Part shown: positions 25,321-33,959 of the stretch, piece after piece
Position numbering within the stretch: the first letter of the stretch is position 1
How the letters are laid out: each line of letters opens with the position of its first letter
Assembly: GCF_017356245.1 (NCBI RefSeq)
Contig: NZ_JAFMZZ010000001.1
Span: 2,839,943-2,903,942 of the forward strand
Length of the DNA: 64,000 nt
Origin: Bordetella petrii
GTDB lineage: Bacteria; Pseudomonadota; Gammaproteobacteria; Burkholderiales; Burkholderiaceae_B
Reading direction: 5' to 3'
Program-made: the position numbers and the translations under genes
Notes under the pieces: generated by a model
Database searches by the model: none
Told to the model about the DNA's origin: nothing
Seen by the model: the letters and a program-made list of their open reading frames with translations, nothing else

Positions 25321-25464
25321 GTTGACTCCCGTAACGTGGCTGCGATTATCCCGCAATCGGCCGCCCGCCCGCCACCGGAACGCGCGCGCCGGTTCGACGC
25401 GCCCGCCCCGCCTGTGGCATGATCGGCGGATACCGCCGGGCCCGCCCGGCCCAGGAGACCCGCT

Positions 25465-27336
25465 TTGCCCCACGCCTCTTCCGCGGCCGCCCAGCCGCCG
25501 CGCCGCTACCCCCTGAAAGACTTCTTCCGCAACCCCGACCGGGGGTTTTTCCGCCTGGCCGACGACGGCAGGACGCTGGGTTTCATGCAGCCGGTGGCGA
25601 TGGATGAACATCCGGCCCGCATGAACATTTTCGTACAGGCGCTGCAAGACGGCCGTCCCGCCGGCGAGCCGCGGCGGCTCACCGGCGAAACCGCGCGCGA
25701 CATCAGCAATTTCTTCTGGAAAGGCAGCGACATCGTGCTGTACCAGAAAGATTTCGGCGGCGATGAGAACTTCCACGTGCTGGCCGTCAATGCGCGCACC
25801 GGCACGGCCCACGACCTGACGCCCTACCCCGGCGTGCGGGCCGGCATCGAAGACGACCTGCCCGACGACCCCGACCACGTGCTGATCAGCCACAACCAGC
25901 GCGACCCGCAAGTGTTCGACGTGTACCGCGTCAATGTGCGCACCGGCGCGGCCGCGCTGGTGGCGCAGAACCCCGGCAACGTGGTCGGCTGGCAGACCGA
26001 CCACGCCGGCAAGGTGCGCGCCGCCCTGACCAGCGACGGGCTCGACACCACCCTGCTGTACCGCGACGACGAGGCCGCGCCGTTCCGTGCGCTGATCACC
26101 ACCGACTACCGCACCACCGTCAGCCCGGCCTTCTTCACGTTCGACGACCGCCGCTTCTACGCACTGAGCAACCGCGGGCGCGACAAGCTGGCGCTGGTCA
26201 TCGTCGACCCGGCCCGGCCCGACGACGAAGAACTCGTGTTCGCCACCGACGAGGTCGACCTCGACGCGGCCGGCTATTCGCGCAAGCGCCGCGTGCTGAC
26301 GCTGGCCGCCTACCAGACCGACAAGCCGCGCCGCCATTATTTCGACGCCCCTACCGAAGCGCTGTACGGGCAGCTGGAAGACCTGCTGCCCGGCTATGAC
26401 CTGGCCATCCAGGGCTGGAACCGCGATGAAGACACCTTCATCGTGGCCGCCTACAACGACCGCACGCCGGGCGCGCGCTACCTGTTCCAGAGCGGCGCGG
26501 GCACGCTGCACAAGCTGGCCGACATCAATCCGTCCATTCCCGAGGCCGACATGGCGCAGGTGCGGCCGGTGCGCTACACCAGCCGCGACGGGCTGGAAAT
26601 CCACGGCTACCTGACCCTGCCCGCCGGCCGCCCGCCGCGCGGCCTGCCGTGCATCGTCAACCCCCACGGCGGGCCCTGGGCGCGCGACGGCTGGGGCTAC
26701 AACCCCGAGGTGCAGTTCCTGGCCAACCGCGGCTTCTGCGTGCTGCAGATGAATTTCCGCGGCTCCACCGGCTACGGCCGCCGTTTCTGGGAAGCCAGCT
26801 TCGGCCAATGGGGCCTGGCCATGCAGGACGACATCACCGACGGCGTGCGCTGGCTGATCGACCAGGGCATCGCCGACCCGGCCCGCATCGGCATTTACGG
26901 CGGCAGCTACGGCGGCTATGCCACGCTGGCCGGCATTGCCTTCACCCCCGAACTGTACGCGGCCGCCGTCGACTACGTGGGCGTATCCAACCTGTTCACC
27001 TTCATGAACACCATTCCGCCCTACTGGAAGCCGCTGCTGGCCAAGATGCACGACATGGTGGGCCACCCCGAGCGCGACCACGACCGCCTGGCCGCCACTT
27101 CGCCGGCCCTGCACGTCGACCGCATCCGCACCCCGCTGCTGATCGCCCAGGGCGCCCAGGACCCGCGCGTCAACAAGGCCGAAAGCGACCAGGTCGTGCA
27201 GGCCCTGCGGCAGCGCGGCGTCGAAGTCGAATACCTGGTCAAAGACAACGAAGGCCACGGATTCCACAACGACGAAAACAAATTCGAGTTCTACGCGGCC
27301 ATGGAAGCCTTTTTCGTGGAACACCTGAAACCATAA
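25465..27336 (+). CDS. S9 family prolyl oligopeptidase-like peptidase
   Basis: This 623-residue serine peptidase has a beta-propeller half (about residues 40-360) with repeats such as [23 protein letters not shown], and a C-terminal alpha/beta-hydrolase with the catalytic Ser in [15 protein letters not shown] (about 480), Asp in [14 protein letters not shown] and His in [13 protein letters not shown]. It lacks a signal peptide, suggesting a cytoplasmic peptidase or acylaminoacyl peptidase. The start is a TTG at 25465, supported by AGGAGA eight bases upstream; the nearest ATG would remove conserved sequence. Confidence 0.9.
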   Translation: MPHASSAAAQPPRRYPLKDFFRNPDRGFFRLADDGRTLGFMQPVAMDEHPARMNIFVQALQDGRPAGEPRRLTGETARDISNFFWKGSDIVLYQKDFGGDENFHVLAVNARTGTAHDLTPYPGVRAGIEDDLPDDPDHVLISHNQRDPQVFDVYRVNVRTGAAALVAQNPGNVVGWQTDHAGKVRAALTSDGLDTTLLYRDDEAAPFRALITTDYRTTVSPAFFTFDDRRFYALSNRGRDKLALVIVDPARPDDEELVFATDEVDLDAAGYSRKRRVLTLAAYQTDKPRRHYFDAPTEALYGQLEDLLPGYDLAIQGWNRDEDTFIVAAYNDRTPGARYLFQSGAGTLHKLADINPSIPEADMAQVRPVRYTSRDGLEIHGYLTLPAGRPPRGLPCIVNPHGGPWARDGWGYNPEVQFLANRGFCVLQMNFRGSTGYGRRFWEASFGQWGLAMQDDITDGVRWLIDQGIADPARIGIYGGSYGGYATLAGIAFTPELYAAAVDYVGVSNLFTFMNTIPPYWKPLLAKMHDMVGHPERDHDRLAATSPALHVDRIRTPLLIAQGAQDPRVNKAESDQVVQALRQRGVEVEYLVKDNEGHGFHNDENKFEFYAAMEAFFVEHLKP

Positions 27337-27451
27337 AAAACGGGGCACGAACCCGGACCGGGCCGGCCGCCCGCCCTCTTGGCATGTTTGGTTACGGAAA
27401 CCTAATGGCCCGCGGGCGGGTCTATCCGGTTCTGACCTAGAATCGGCAGCA

Positions 27452-30058
27452 ATGAATACCCCTGAGCACCCCTCCACCCCCGCCCCCCGCCGGGGCGTCA
27501 GGCAGTTCCTGCACAAGCGCTTCCTGGCCAAGGCCGCCGTGGCCCTGGCCGGCCTGGCCGCGTGCGGCGCGCTGCTGCTGGCGCTGGCCGTCGCGCTGGC
27601 CTGGCCCAGCCTGCCCGCCCTGCACGCCATGACCGACTACCGGCCCAGCGTGCCGCTGCGCATCTACACGGCCGACCACGTCCTGATCGGCGAATTCGGC
27701 GAAGAGCACCGCAACGTGCTGCGCTTCGACGAAATCCCCCTGGTCATGAAGCAGGCCATCCTGGCCGCCGAAGACGACAACTTCTACCAGCACGGCGGCA
27801 TCGACTGGGCGGGCATGCTGCGCGCCAGCCTGGCCAACCTGGTCAGCATGTCGAAGTCGCAGGGCGCCAGCACCATCACCATGCAGGTGGCGCGCAACTT
27901 CTACCTGTCGTCCGAAAAAACCTATTCGCGCAAGTTCTACGAACTGCTGCTTACGTTCAAGATCGAATCCGAGCTCACCAAAGACCAGATCCTCGAGCTC
28001 TACATGAACCAGATCTACCTGGGGCACCGCGCCTACGGCTTCGCCGCCGCGTCGCGCACGTATTTCGGCAAGCCGCTGTCCGAGATCACCGCCGCCGAGG
28101 CCGCGCTGCTGGCGGGCGTCCCCAAGGCGCCGTCGCGCTCCAACCCCATCACCAACCTCGAGCGCGCCAAGGTGCGCCAGCACTATGTGCTGGGCCGCAT
28201 GCAGGCGCTGGGCTATCTCACGCCGGAACAGGCGCAGGCCGCGCTGGACCAGCCCCTGCTGATCCGCGGCAGCGAAGGCGCGCAATCCAACGGCTTCGCG
28301 GTGCACGGCGAATACCCGGCAGAGCTGGTGCGGCAGATCATGTACGGCATGTTCCAGGACGAAACCTACACGCGCGGCATCGACGTCTACACCACCATCG
28401 CTTCCAAGTCGCAGCAGGCCGCCTACGAAGCCGTGCGCGCCGGCGTGCTCGACTACACCCGCCGCGCGCCCTACCCCGGCCCCGAAGACCAGCTCGACCT
28501 GCCCGACGGCATCGAGCACGATCCGCAGGCGTTCGAAGAAATCCTCGACGGCGTGCAGGAAGAATCGCCCGACAGCGGCGACCTGCTGGCCGGCGTGGTG
28601 CTGTCGGCCAGCCCCACCGAAGTGAAGGTGGCGCGCAGCGCCAACGAAATCATCACCGTGTCCGACAAGAAAGCCCTGGCCGTCGTGGCGCGCGCCCTGG
28701 GCCCGAAGGCCGACGACGATATCCGCATCCGGCGCGGGTCGGTGGTGTACCTGCATAAAAACGGCGACACCTGGGAAATCATCAACATGCCCACGCTGCA
28801 GGCGGCGCTGGTGTCGCTGGCGCCGCAAGACGGCGCGGTGCGGGCCCTGATCGGCGGCTTCGATTTCTACCGCGGCTCGTTCAACCGGGCCACGCAGGCC
28901 TGGCGCCAGCCCGGCTCCACCATCAAGCCGTTCGTGTACGCCGCCGCGCTCGAGCGCGGCATGACGCCGGCCACCCAGGTATCCGACCAGCCCTTCACGC
29001 TCAGCGTCGAACAGACCGGCTCGCGCCCCTGGGCCCCCAAGAACGACGGCAATGAATACGAACCCATGCAGACCCTGCGGCAGGGCCTGTACCGTTCCAA
29101 GAACATGGTGTCGATCCGCGTGCTGCAGGCCATTACGCCGCAGTACGCGCAAGACTACCTGACCCGCTTCGGCTTCCAGAAAGAGCGCTGGCCGGCCGTG
29201 CTGCCGATGGCGCTGGGCGCGGGCGGGGCCACCCCACTGCAGGTGGCCAGCGCCTATACCGTGTTCGCCAACGGCGGCTACCGCGTGCCGCCGTACCTGA
29301 TCGACCGCGTCACCGACCGTTCCGGCAAAGTGCTGATGCAGGCCCAGCCCACGGTGGCGGGCGACGCAGCGGCGCGCGCCATCGACCCGCGCACCGCCTG
29401 GGTCATGGACGACATGCTGCGCGACGTGGCTTCCATCGGCACCGGCGCGCGCGCCAAGCGCACCCTCAAGCGCTCCGACCTGGCCGGCAAGACGGGCACC
29501 ACCAACGACGCGGTCGACGTCTGGTTCAGCGGCTACACGCCCACGCTCACCACCACCGTCTGGATGGGCTTCGACCAGCCCCGTTCGCTGGGCACCAACG
29601 CGTTCGGCAGCGGCCTGGCGCTGACCACCTGGCTGGACTACATGCAGCCCATGCTGCAGGGCGTACCCGAACAGCCGCAGCGGCCCCTGCCCGGCGGCCT
29701 GATCGTGCACAACGGCGAATACTATTTCTCTGAATTCCCGCCCGGCCAGGCCGTGGCCGCGCTCGACCTGTCCAGCGGCGACGCCCTGACCGACTTCCTG
29801 AACAACATGCGGCCCAGCGACAGCGCGCCCACCCAGGTGCGCCCGCTGGATGCCCCGCCCCAGGGCGGCGGGCTGCCGATGCCGCCCATCCCGGTGCCGC
29901 AGGTCGGCCAGGCCGGCCCGCCGCCGGCCGTGCCCGCCGCGGCGCCCCCGTCCCCGGGCCCCGCGCCCATCCTCACCATTCCCATCCCTTCGGCGCCCGG
30001 CCCGGCCAATGCCCGGCCGATCCAGGCGCCCGGCTCGGTCGAATCGCGGCCGCTCTGA
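27452..30058 (+). CDS. mrcA: Penicillin-binding protein 1A (bifunctional transglycosylase/transpeptidase)
   Basis: This 868-residue class A PBP builds and cross-links peptidoglycan. After a basic N-terminus and one membrane anchor (about 24-51), the transglycosylase domain has AAEDDNFYQHGGID, with catalytic Glu107, and TITMQVARNFYLSSEK. The transpeptidase has the S-x-x-K motif GSTIKPF (Ser about 488) and KTGTTNDAVDVW (about 679), and a proline-rich tail of about 60 residues ends the protein. The tail is low in complexity and probably unfolded. It appears monocistronic, followed by a long repeat. Confidence 0.93.
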   Translation: MNTPEHPSTPAPRRGVRQFLHKRFLAKAAVALAGLAACGALLLALAVALAWPSLPALHAMTDYRPSVPLRIYTADHVLIGEFGEEHRNVLRFDEIPLVMKQAILAAEDDNFYQHGGIDWAGMLRASLANLVSMSKSQGASTITMQVARNFYLSSEKTYSRKFYELLLTFKIESELTKDQILELYMNQIYLGHRAYGFAAASRTYFGKPLSEITAAEAALLAGVPKAPSRSNPITNLERAKVRQHYVLGRMQALGYLTPEQAQAALDQPLLIRGSEGAQSNGFAVHGEYPAELVRQIMYGMFQDETYTRGIDVYTTIASKSQQAAYEAVRAGVLDYTRRAPYPGPEDQLDLPDGIEHDPQAFEEILDGVQEESPDSGDLLAGVVLSASPTEVKVARSANEIITVSDKKALAVVARALGPKADDDIRIRRGSVVYLHKNGDTWEIINMPTLQAALVSLAPQDGAVRALIGGFDFYRGSFNRATQAWRQPGSTIKPFVYAAALERGMTPATQVSDQPFTLSVEQTGSRPWAPKNDGNEYEPMQTLRQGLYRSKNMVSIRVLQAITPQYAQDYLTRFGFQKERWPAVLPMALGAGGATPLQVASAYTVFANGGYRVPPYLIDRVTDRSGKVLMQAQPTVAGDAAARAIDPRTAWVMDDMLRDVASIGTGARAKRTLKRSDLAGKTGTTNDAVDVWFSGYTPTLTTTVWMGFDQPRSLGTNAFGSGLALTTWLDYMQPMLQGVPEQPQRPLPGGLIVHNGEYYFSEFPPGQAVAALDLSSGDALTDFLNNMRPSDSAPTQVRPLDAPPQGGGLPMPPIPVPQVGQAGPPPAVPAAAPPSPGPAPILTIPIPSAPGPANARPIQAPGSVESRPL

Positions 30059-30087
30059 CCACGGCCACGGCCGTAAGGTCTTAAGGT

Positions 30088-30300
30088 GTGTCAGGCGCCC
30101 ATGGCAATGCCTTAAGGCCGATTCCGTGGTTTCCGGGCTATTGCCCAGGTGTCTGACTCCCGCAGGGTGTCGGACACCGTACGACTGAGACGGCTGCGGC
30201 ATGCAGCGGTGTCAGGCACCTGGCGGAGCCCGACACCTGGGGCAATACCCAGGCAAAACGCCGTCTTTCGCCTTAAGGCCGTGCCATGGGCGCCCGACAC
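30088..30300. repeat. Nested palindromic element of 213 bp (copy B of dispersed repeat)
   Basis: The 30 bases at 30088-30117 match the inverse of 30271-30300 at 27 of 30 positions. Inside, 30135-30153 pairs with about 30231-30250 (GGTGTC / GACACC flanked by TTGCCCA / TGGGGCAA), and the centre contains two smaller hairpins, 30149-30177 and 30209-30236. The 96-base core 30145-30240 is repeated in inverse at 31825-31920 with about 90 of 96 identical bases. The whole 30059-30426 interval has no gene. It follows the PBP1A stop codon directly and may act as a terminator, REP-like element or relic of a small mobile element. Confidence 0.85.
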
Positions 30301-30363
30301 AGCCGGCTCGGAACAATCGCCCCCCGCCGGCGCCACAAATCCGTGCGCGGAGCCTATTATTAC

Positions 30364-30382
30364 GATGAGAATGGATATTGTT
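30364..30382. promoter_or_regulatory. Possible Fur box upstream of the PepSY gene
   Basis: The half-site GATGAGAAT at 30364-30372 matches eight of nine bases of the Fur-type AATGAGAAT, but the right half (30374-30382) is poor, about four of nine. It lies in an AT-rich patch 45 bp before the PepSY start. Iron control would fit the family, but the match alone is weak. Confidence 0.35.
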
Positions 30383-30426
30383 CATGCTATCGTTCAGGTT
30401 TCCGTCAATTACGCCCCGCGCCGCCC

Positions 30427-31602
30427 ATGACCGCTGCAACTACCGTCAAGACCTGGTACCTGGTTCACAAATGGACCAGCCTGGTCTGCACCCTGTTCTT
30501 GCTGGTCATCTGTCTGACCGGGCTGCCGCTGATCTTCCACCATGAAATCGAGCACCTGCTCGACGAAGGCAAGCCGGTGGCCGAACTGCCCGCGAACGCG
30601 CCCCTGGCCAGCCTCGACCAGATCGTCGCCCAGGCCAGGACGCTGTACCCCGGCGAATACGTCGACTACGTCTTCCTGGATGAAGACGAGCCGCAGGCTT
30701 ATGTGGGCATGGTGCCCGAGCTGGGCAAGGCCGTAGAGCAAGGCCATGCGGTGCGCGTCGACATGCGCACCGCCGAAGTGCTGCACGACGGCCCGCCCTA
30801 CGCCGAAGACCGTTTCTCGTTCATGGGCATCATGCTGGCCCTGCACGTGGACCTGTTCGCGGGCCTGACGGGCGAACTGTTCCTGGGCTTCATGGGGCTG
30901 CTGTTCGTGGCGGCCACCGTGTCGGGCGTGGTGCTGTACGGCCCCTTCATGAAGAAGCTGGAATTCGGCACCGTGCGCGCCGCGCGCTCGACCCGCCTGA
31001 AATGGCTGGACCTGCACAATTTGCTGGGCATCGTCACGCTGGTCTGGGTCTTTGTGGTGGGCCTGACCGGCGTCATCAACGAATTGTCCACGCCGCTGTT
31101 CCGCCTGTGGCAATCCACCGAACTGCCGCGCATCCTGGCGCCCTACCAGGGCCGGCCCGTGCCCACCAATCTGGCGTCGGTGCAGAACGCCGCCGACACC
31201 GCCATGAAGGCCCTGCCCGGCCGCGAGGTTTCGTTCATCGCCTATCCCGGCAACGCCTACGGCAGCCCGCACCACTACATCGTCTGGCTCAAGGGCAACA
31301 CGCCGCTGACCTCCAAGCTGAACAGCCCGGTGCTGATCGACGGCGTCACCGGCGAACTCAGCACCGTGGCGCGCATGCCCTGGTACCTGACCGCGCTCGA
31401 AGTCTCGCGCCCGCTGCACTTCGGCGACTACGGCGGCATGCCGCTCAAGATCCTCTGGACCCTGCTGGACCTGGTCACCATCGTGGTGCTGGGCAGCGGC
31501 CTGTACCTGTGGATCGCGCGCCGCAAAGCCACCGACGCGCGCGTGGCCGAACTGGTGCGGCGCCATCAGCAGTCCGCCACCCCCCAACGGAGCCCCGCAT
31601 GA
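30427..31602 (+). CDS. PepSY-associated membrane protein (PiuB-like)
   Basis: This 391-residue protein has four membrane helices (about 14-34, 140-165, 190-212 and 338-362) and extracytoplasmic loops with PepSY-like segments. Landmarks are LVHKWTSLVCTLFLLVICLTGLPLIFHHE, LALHVDLFAGLTGELFLGFMGL, WLDLHNLLGIVTLVWVFVVGLTGVINELS and SRPLHFGDYGGMPLKILW. Regularly placed histidines in the helices suggest heme or metal binding, as in siderophore-reduction relatives. The ATG at 30427 begins the conserved region; upstream in-frame codons cross the promoter. It overlaps the next small gene as ATGA. Confidence 0.85.
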   Translation: MTAATTVKTWYLVHKWTSLVCTLFLLVICLTGLPLIFHHEIEHLLDEGKPVAELPANAPLASLDQIVAQARTLYPGEYVDYVFLDEDEPQAYVGMVPELGKAVEQGHAVRVDMRTAEVLHDGPPYAEDRFSFMGIMLALHVDLFAGLTGELFLGFMGLLFVAATVSGVVLYGPFMKKLEFGTVRAARSTRLKWLDLHNLLGIVTLVWVFVVGLTGVINELSTPLFRLWQSTELPRILAPYQGRPVPTNLASVQNAADTAMKALPGREVSFIAYPGNAYGSPHHYIVWLKGNTPLTSKLNSPVLIDGVTGELSTVARMPWYLTALEVSRPLHFGDYGGMPLKILWTLLDLVTIVVLGSGLYLWIARRKATDARVAELVRRHQQSATPQRSPA

Positions 31603-31784
31603 CCCCCCGCAACCGCTTCCTGTTCATCTGGGGCGCGCCCATCGTGCTGGGCGTGCTCAGCATCTTCGGACTGCTGGCGGCGCTGCTGGGCACCGGCCTG
31701 TGGCACTGGGCCTCGTGGCTGTCGCTGACCGCGCTGCTGGTGGTCATTGCCAGGTACTGGTGGTTTCCGCCTGCCAGGGCCTGA
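31599..31784 (+). CDS. Small two-helix membrane protein partnered with the PepSY protein
   Basis: This 61-residue protein starts TPRNRFLFIWGAPIVLGVLS and has two membrane helices (about 8-28 and 34-52). The start overlaps the PepSY stop codon as ATGA, indicating translational coupling and a shared function, perhaps as an accessory subunit. The basic N-terminus and RYWWFPPARA end suggest both termini are cytoplasmic. I do not recognise a named family. Confidence 0.75.
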   Translation: MTPRNRFLFIWGAPIVLGVLSIFGLLAALLGTGLWHWASWLSLTALLVVIARYWWFPPARA

Positions 31785-31824
31785 AGGAAAGTCCTGAAGC
31801 GATCGGGGTCCGGCCCCAGCCTGA

Positions 31825-31920
31825 CCAGGTGTCAGGCTCCGCCAGGTGCCTGACACCGCAATAAGCCGCAGCCGTCTCAGTCGTACGGTGTCCGACACCC
31901 TGCGGGAGTCGGACACCTGG
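31825..31920. repeat. Copy C of dispersed repeat, inverse orientation
   Basis: This 96-base element is the inverse of 30145-30240, with six differences, four of them in the central loop (31855-31859 region). It consists of two hairpins, one with CCAGGTGTCAGG and CCTGACACC and the other with GGTGTCCGAC and GTCGGACACC. It lies between the small PepSY partner and the convergent aldo/keto reductase, where it could end both transcripts. A further GTGTCTGAC fragment follows at 31926-31934. Confidence 0.85.
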
Positions 31921-31955
31921 ACCAGGTGTCTGACAACTGGCCGGTCCGGGCCCGC

Positions 31956-32783
31956 TCAGCCGCTGAAACGTTCGGGGTCCGGTCCCAGGCGCGCGCCTTC
32001 GGGCAGATTGTCGATAGCGGCCATGTCGTCGGCCGACAGCTCGAAATCCAGCACGTCGATATTGGCCCGGATGCGGGCCGGCGTGACCGACTTCGGAATC
32101 ACGATCAGGCCGTTCTGCAGGTGCCAGCGCAAGGTGACCTGCGCGGCCGACTTGCCGTACTTGTCCGCCAGCGCGGCCAGGGTCTTGTCCTGCATCACCG
32201 CGCCCTGGCCCAGCGGGCTCCAGGATTCGGTGGCGATACCCTGTTCGGCATGGAACGCGCGCAGCGGCTTCTGCGCGAAGCCGGGATGCAGCTCGATCTG
32301 GTTCACCGCCGGCACCACGCCGGTCTCGTCGATCAGGCGCTGCAGCTGGGCCCGCGGGAAGTTCGACACCCCGATCGAGCGCGCCCGGCCGTCTTCCTTC
32401 ATGGCCACCAGGGCGCGCCACGCATCCAGGTACTTGTCGCTGCCGGCCACCGGCCAGTGGATCAGGTACAGGTCGACATACGCCAGCCCCAGCTTGTTCA
32501 GGCTGGCGTCCATGGCCTGCTGGGCCTCGTCGTAGCCGTGCTTGTCGTTCCACAGCTTGGTGGTGACAAACAGATCTTTACGCCCGACGCCCGCGGCGCG
32601 CAGGCCCGCCCCCACGCCCGCCTCGTTGCCGTAGATGGCCGCGGTGTCGATCAACCGGTAGCCGGCCGCCAGCGCCTCTTTCACGCAGCGCGCCGCCTCG
32701 TCGTCGGGCACCTGCCAGACGCCCAGGCCCAGTTGCGGAATCGAGTTGCCGTCGTTCAATTTCAGTATGGGCATCGTCGCCAT
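31956..32783 (-). CDS. Aldo/keto reductase (AKR5-like 2,5-diketo-gluconate reductase type)
   Basis: This 275-residue NADPH-dependent reductase has the catalytic tetrad: Asp46 and Tyr51 in YRLIDTAAIYGNE, Lys in TTKLWN (about 76) and His in LIHWPV (about 108). GVSNF, NQIELHP and the C-terminal IPKSVTPARIRAN cofactor loop are conserved. The ATG at 32783 has GGAGGT five bases upstream, which decides the start. Substrate range in this family is broad (2-oxo-aldehydes, diketo-gluconate). The IclR gene upstream on the same strand ends 176 bp away, so it may be a separate unit. Confidence 0.9.
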   Translation of the reverse strand: MATMPILKLNDGNSIPQLGLGVWQVPDDEAARCVKEALAAGYRLIDTAAIYGNEAGVGAGLRAAGVGRKDLFVTTKLWNDKHGYDEAQQAMDASLNKLGLAYVDLYLIHWPVAGSDKYLDAWRALVAMKEDGRARSIGVSNFPRAQLQRLIDETGVVPAVNQIELHPGFAQKPLRAFHAEQGIATESWSPLGQGAVMQDKTLAALADKYGKSAAQVTLRWHLQNGLIVIPKSVTPARIRANIDVLDFELSADDMAAIDNLPEGARLGPDPERFSG

Positions 32784-32959
32784 GAGACCTCCGAAAGTGA
32801 ATGAGTGGAATGCGGATACGCCCGGCGCACCGGCAGGCATCTAGCCCCGATGATAGCGCCCTGCCCGGCCATTCTTCCAATCGGGGCCCCGCGCGCCAGC
32901 TCATGGGCCCCCTCCGTGCTACGCACTCCGATATTCGCCCTTGGGGCGGCCCCGCGGGC

Positions 32960-33715
32960 TCAGGGCCGCGCCAGCGACTGCCGCAGAATGAAACTGCAGG
33001 CGGCCACCAGCAGCCTGGCGCACTCGGCCATGGTGCCTTCCATGCGGTGCTTGGGCCCCGCCACGGCAATGGCGAAAGTCTCTTTGTTCAGCACCAGCGA
33101 AGCCGCCACGGCCCAGACGTCGTCGACGTTCTCGCCGCGGGTCTGGAAATAGCCCAGCCGCCGGCCCTGCTGGACGTCGGCCAGCAGGGCCTCTGGGTCG
33201 GTCAGCGTCGCCGGGGTCACGCCGTCCAGCGAATGGGCCTGCAGCCAGGCCTTGAGCTCGGGATCTTTCATGCACCCCAGCATGGTCTTGCCGATGGAGC
33301 TCGAATGCAGCGGCTTGATGTCGCCCGGCCGGGCCGAATAGCGGATCGAGTGCATGCTTTCCACCACCTGCAGGTAGATCACCGCATCGCCCTGCCGCTT
33401 GCCCAGGATGACCGTCTCGCGCGAGGTGTCGCGCAGGCGCTCCAGCACCGGCGTCATGCGCTCGACGAAAGGATCTTTGTCGACGATGTCGCGCGCCACG
33501 TCGAACATGCGCTTGGTGGGATACAGCGAACGCGGCCGCGCCAGGGAATACAGGTAGCCGCGCGCCGTCAGCGTGCCGACGATGGCGTGGCAGGTGCTCT
33601 TGGGCAGGCCGGCCAGTTCGGCCAGCTCGGTCAGCGACAACGGCCGCTGGCTGGCCTGGAAGGCTTCGAAGATGTCGAGCAGGCGCTCGATGGCGGTGAC
33701 ATTGGCGGTGGACAT
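32960..33715 (-). CDS. IclR family transcriptional regulator
   Basis: This 251-residue regulator has an N-terminal winged helix (RLLDIFEAFQASQRPLSLTELAELAGLPKSTCHAIVGTLTARGYL) and an effector domain with RYSARPGDIKPLHSSSIGKTMLG and GYFQTRGENVDDVWAVAASL. It is divergent from the B12-mutase operon starting at 33960, which is its likely target. The palindrome at 33810-33827 lies between them. The ATG at 33715 is preferred over longer readings because the HTH follows at the usual distance. Confidence 0.9.
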   Translation of the reverse strand: MSTANVTAIERLLDIFEAFQASQRPLSLTELAELAGLPKSTCHAIVGTLTARGYLYSLARPRSLYPTKRMFDVARDIVDKDPFVERMTPVLERLRDTSRETVILGKRQGDAVIYLQVVESMHSIRYSARPGDIKPLHSSSIGKTMLGCMKDPELKAWLQAHSLDGVTPATLTDPEALLADVQQGRRLGYFQTRGENVDDVWAVAASLVLNKETFAIAVAGPKHRMEGTMAECARLLVAACSFILRQSLARP

Positions 33716-33809
33716 ATCGGGCCTCTGGCGGGACGGGATGGCGGGCCCCGGTTCAGCCCGCTGAACAAACCGGGCCGGCGTCGGCCCGGGCGGCATCACA
33801 GTATCGCTT

Positions 33810-33827
33810 TGTTCAGAATACCGAACA
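33810..33827. promoter_or_regulatory. Candidate IclR operator before the mutase operon
   Basis: TGTTC (33810-33814) and GAACA (33823-33827) form an inverted repeat with eight bases between. The position midway between the divergent iclR and enoyl-CoA hydratase genes, and the 18-bp size, fit an IclR-type operator. The 33716-33959 gap shows no other feature. Confidence 0.5.
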
Positions 33828-33959
33828 TTTGTCCTTGATGCAGAAAAAAAGACTGCCTAGCATGCCATCCAGGCCTGCAGCATCCTGCTCGGCCGCCCGG
33901 GCGCCGGGCATCCCACGGGGTGTCCGGCGCCGCCACCGCCCATTCCGCCGGAGACCGCA

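Noticed and set aside
27351..27451. Short inverted repeat GGTT-ACGGA-AACC before PBP1A as a recombination site
   Set aside because: The arms are only four bases and there is no second copy or recombinase gene in the window.
27437..30202. Very long antisense frame opposite PBP1A (about 920 codons)
   Set aside because: It lies wholly opposite a gene with intact PBP motifs, has a low-complexity His/Gly/Arg/Gln-rich composition typical of the mirror of GC-rich codons, and shows no domain.
30149..30430. Peptide starting SDSRRVSDTV, with a near twin on the other strand at 31566-31916
   Set aside because: Both are translations of the dispersed 96-bp repeat (copies B and C), not a conserved gene pair.
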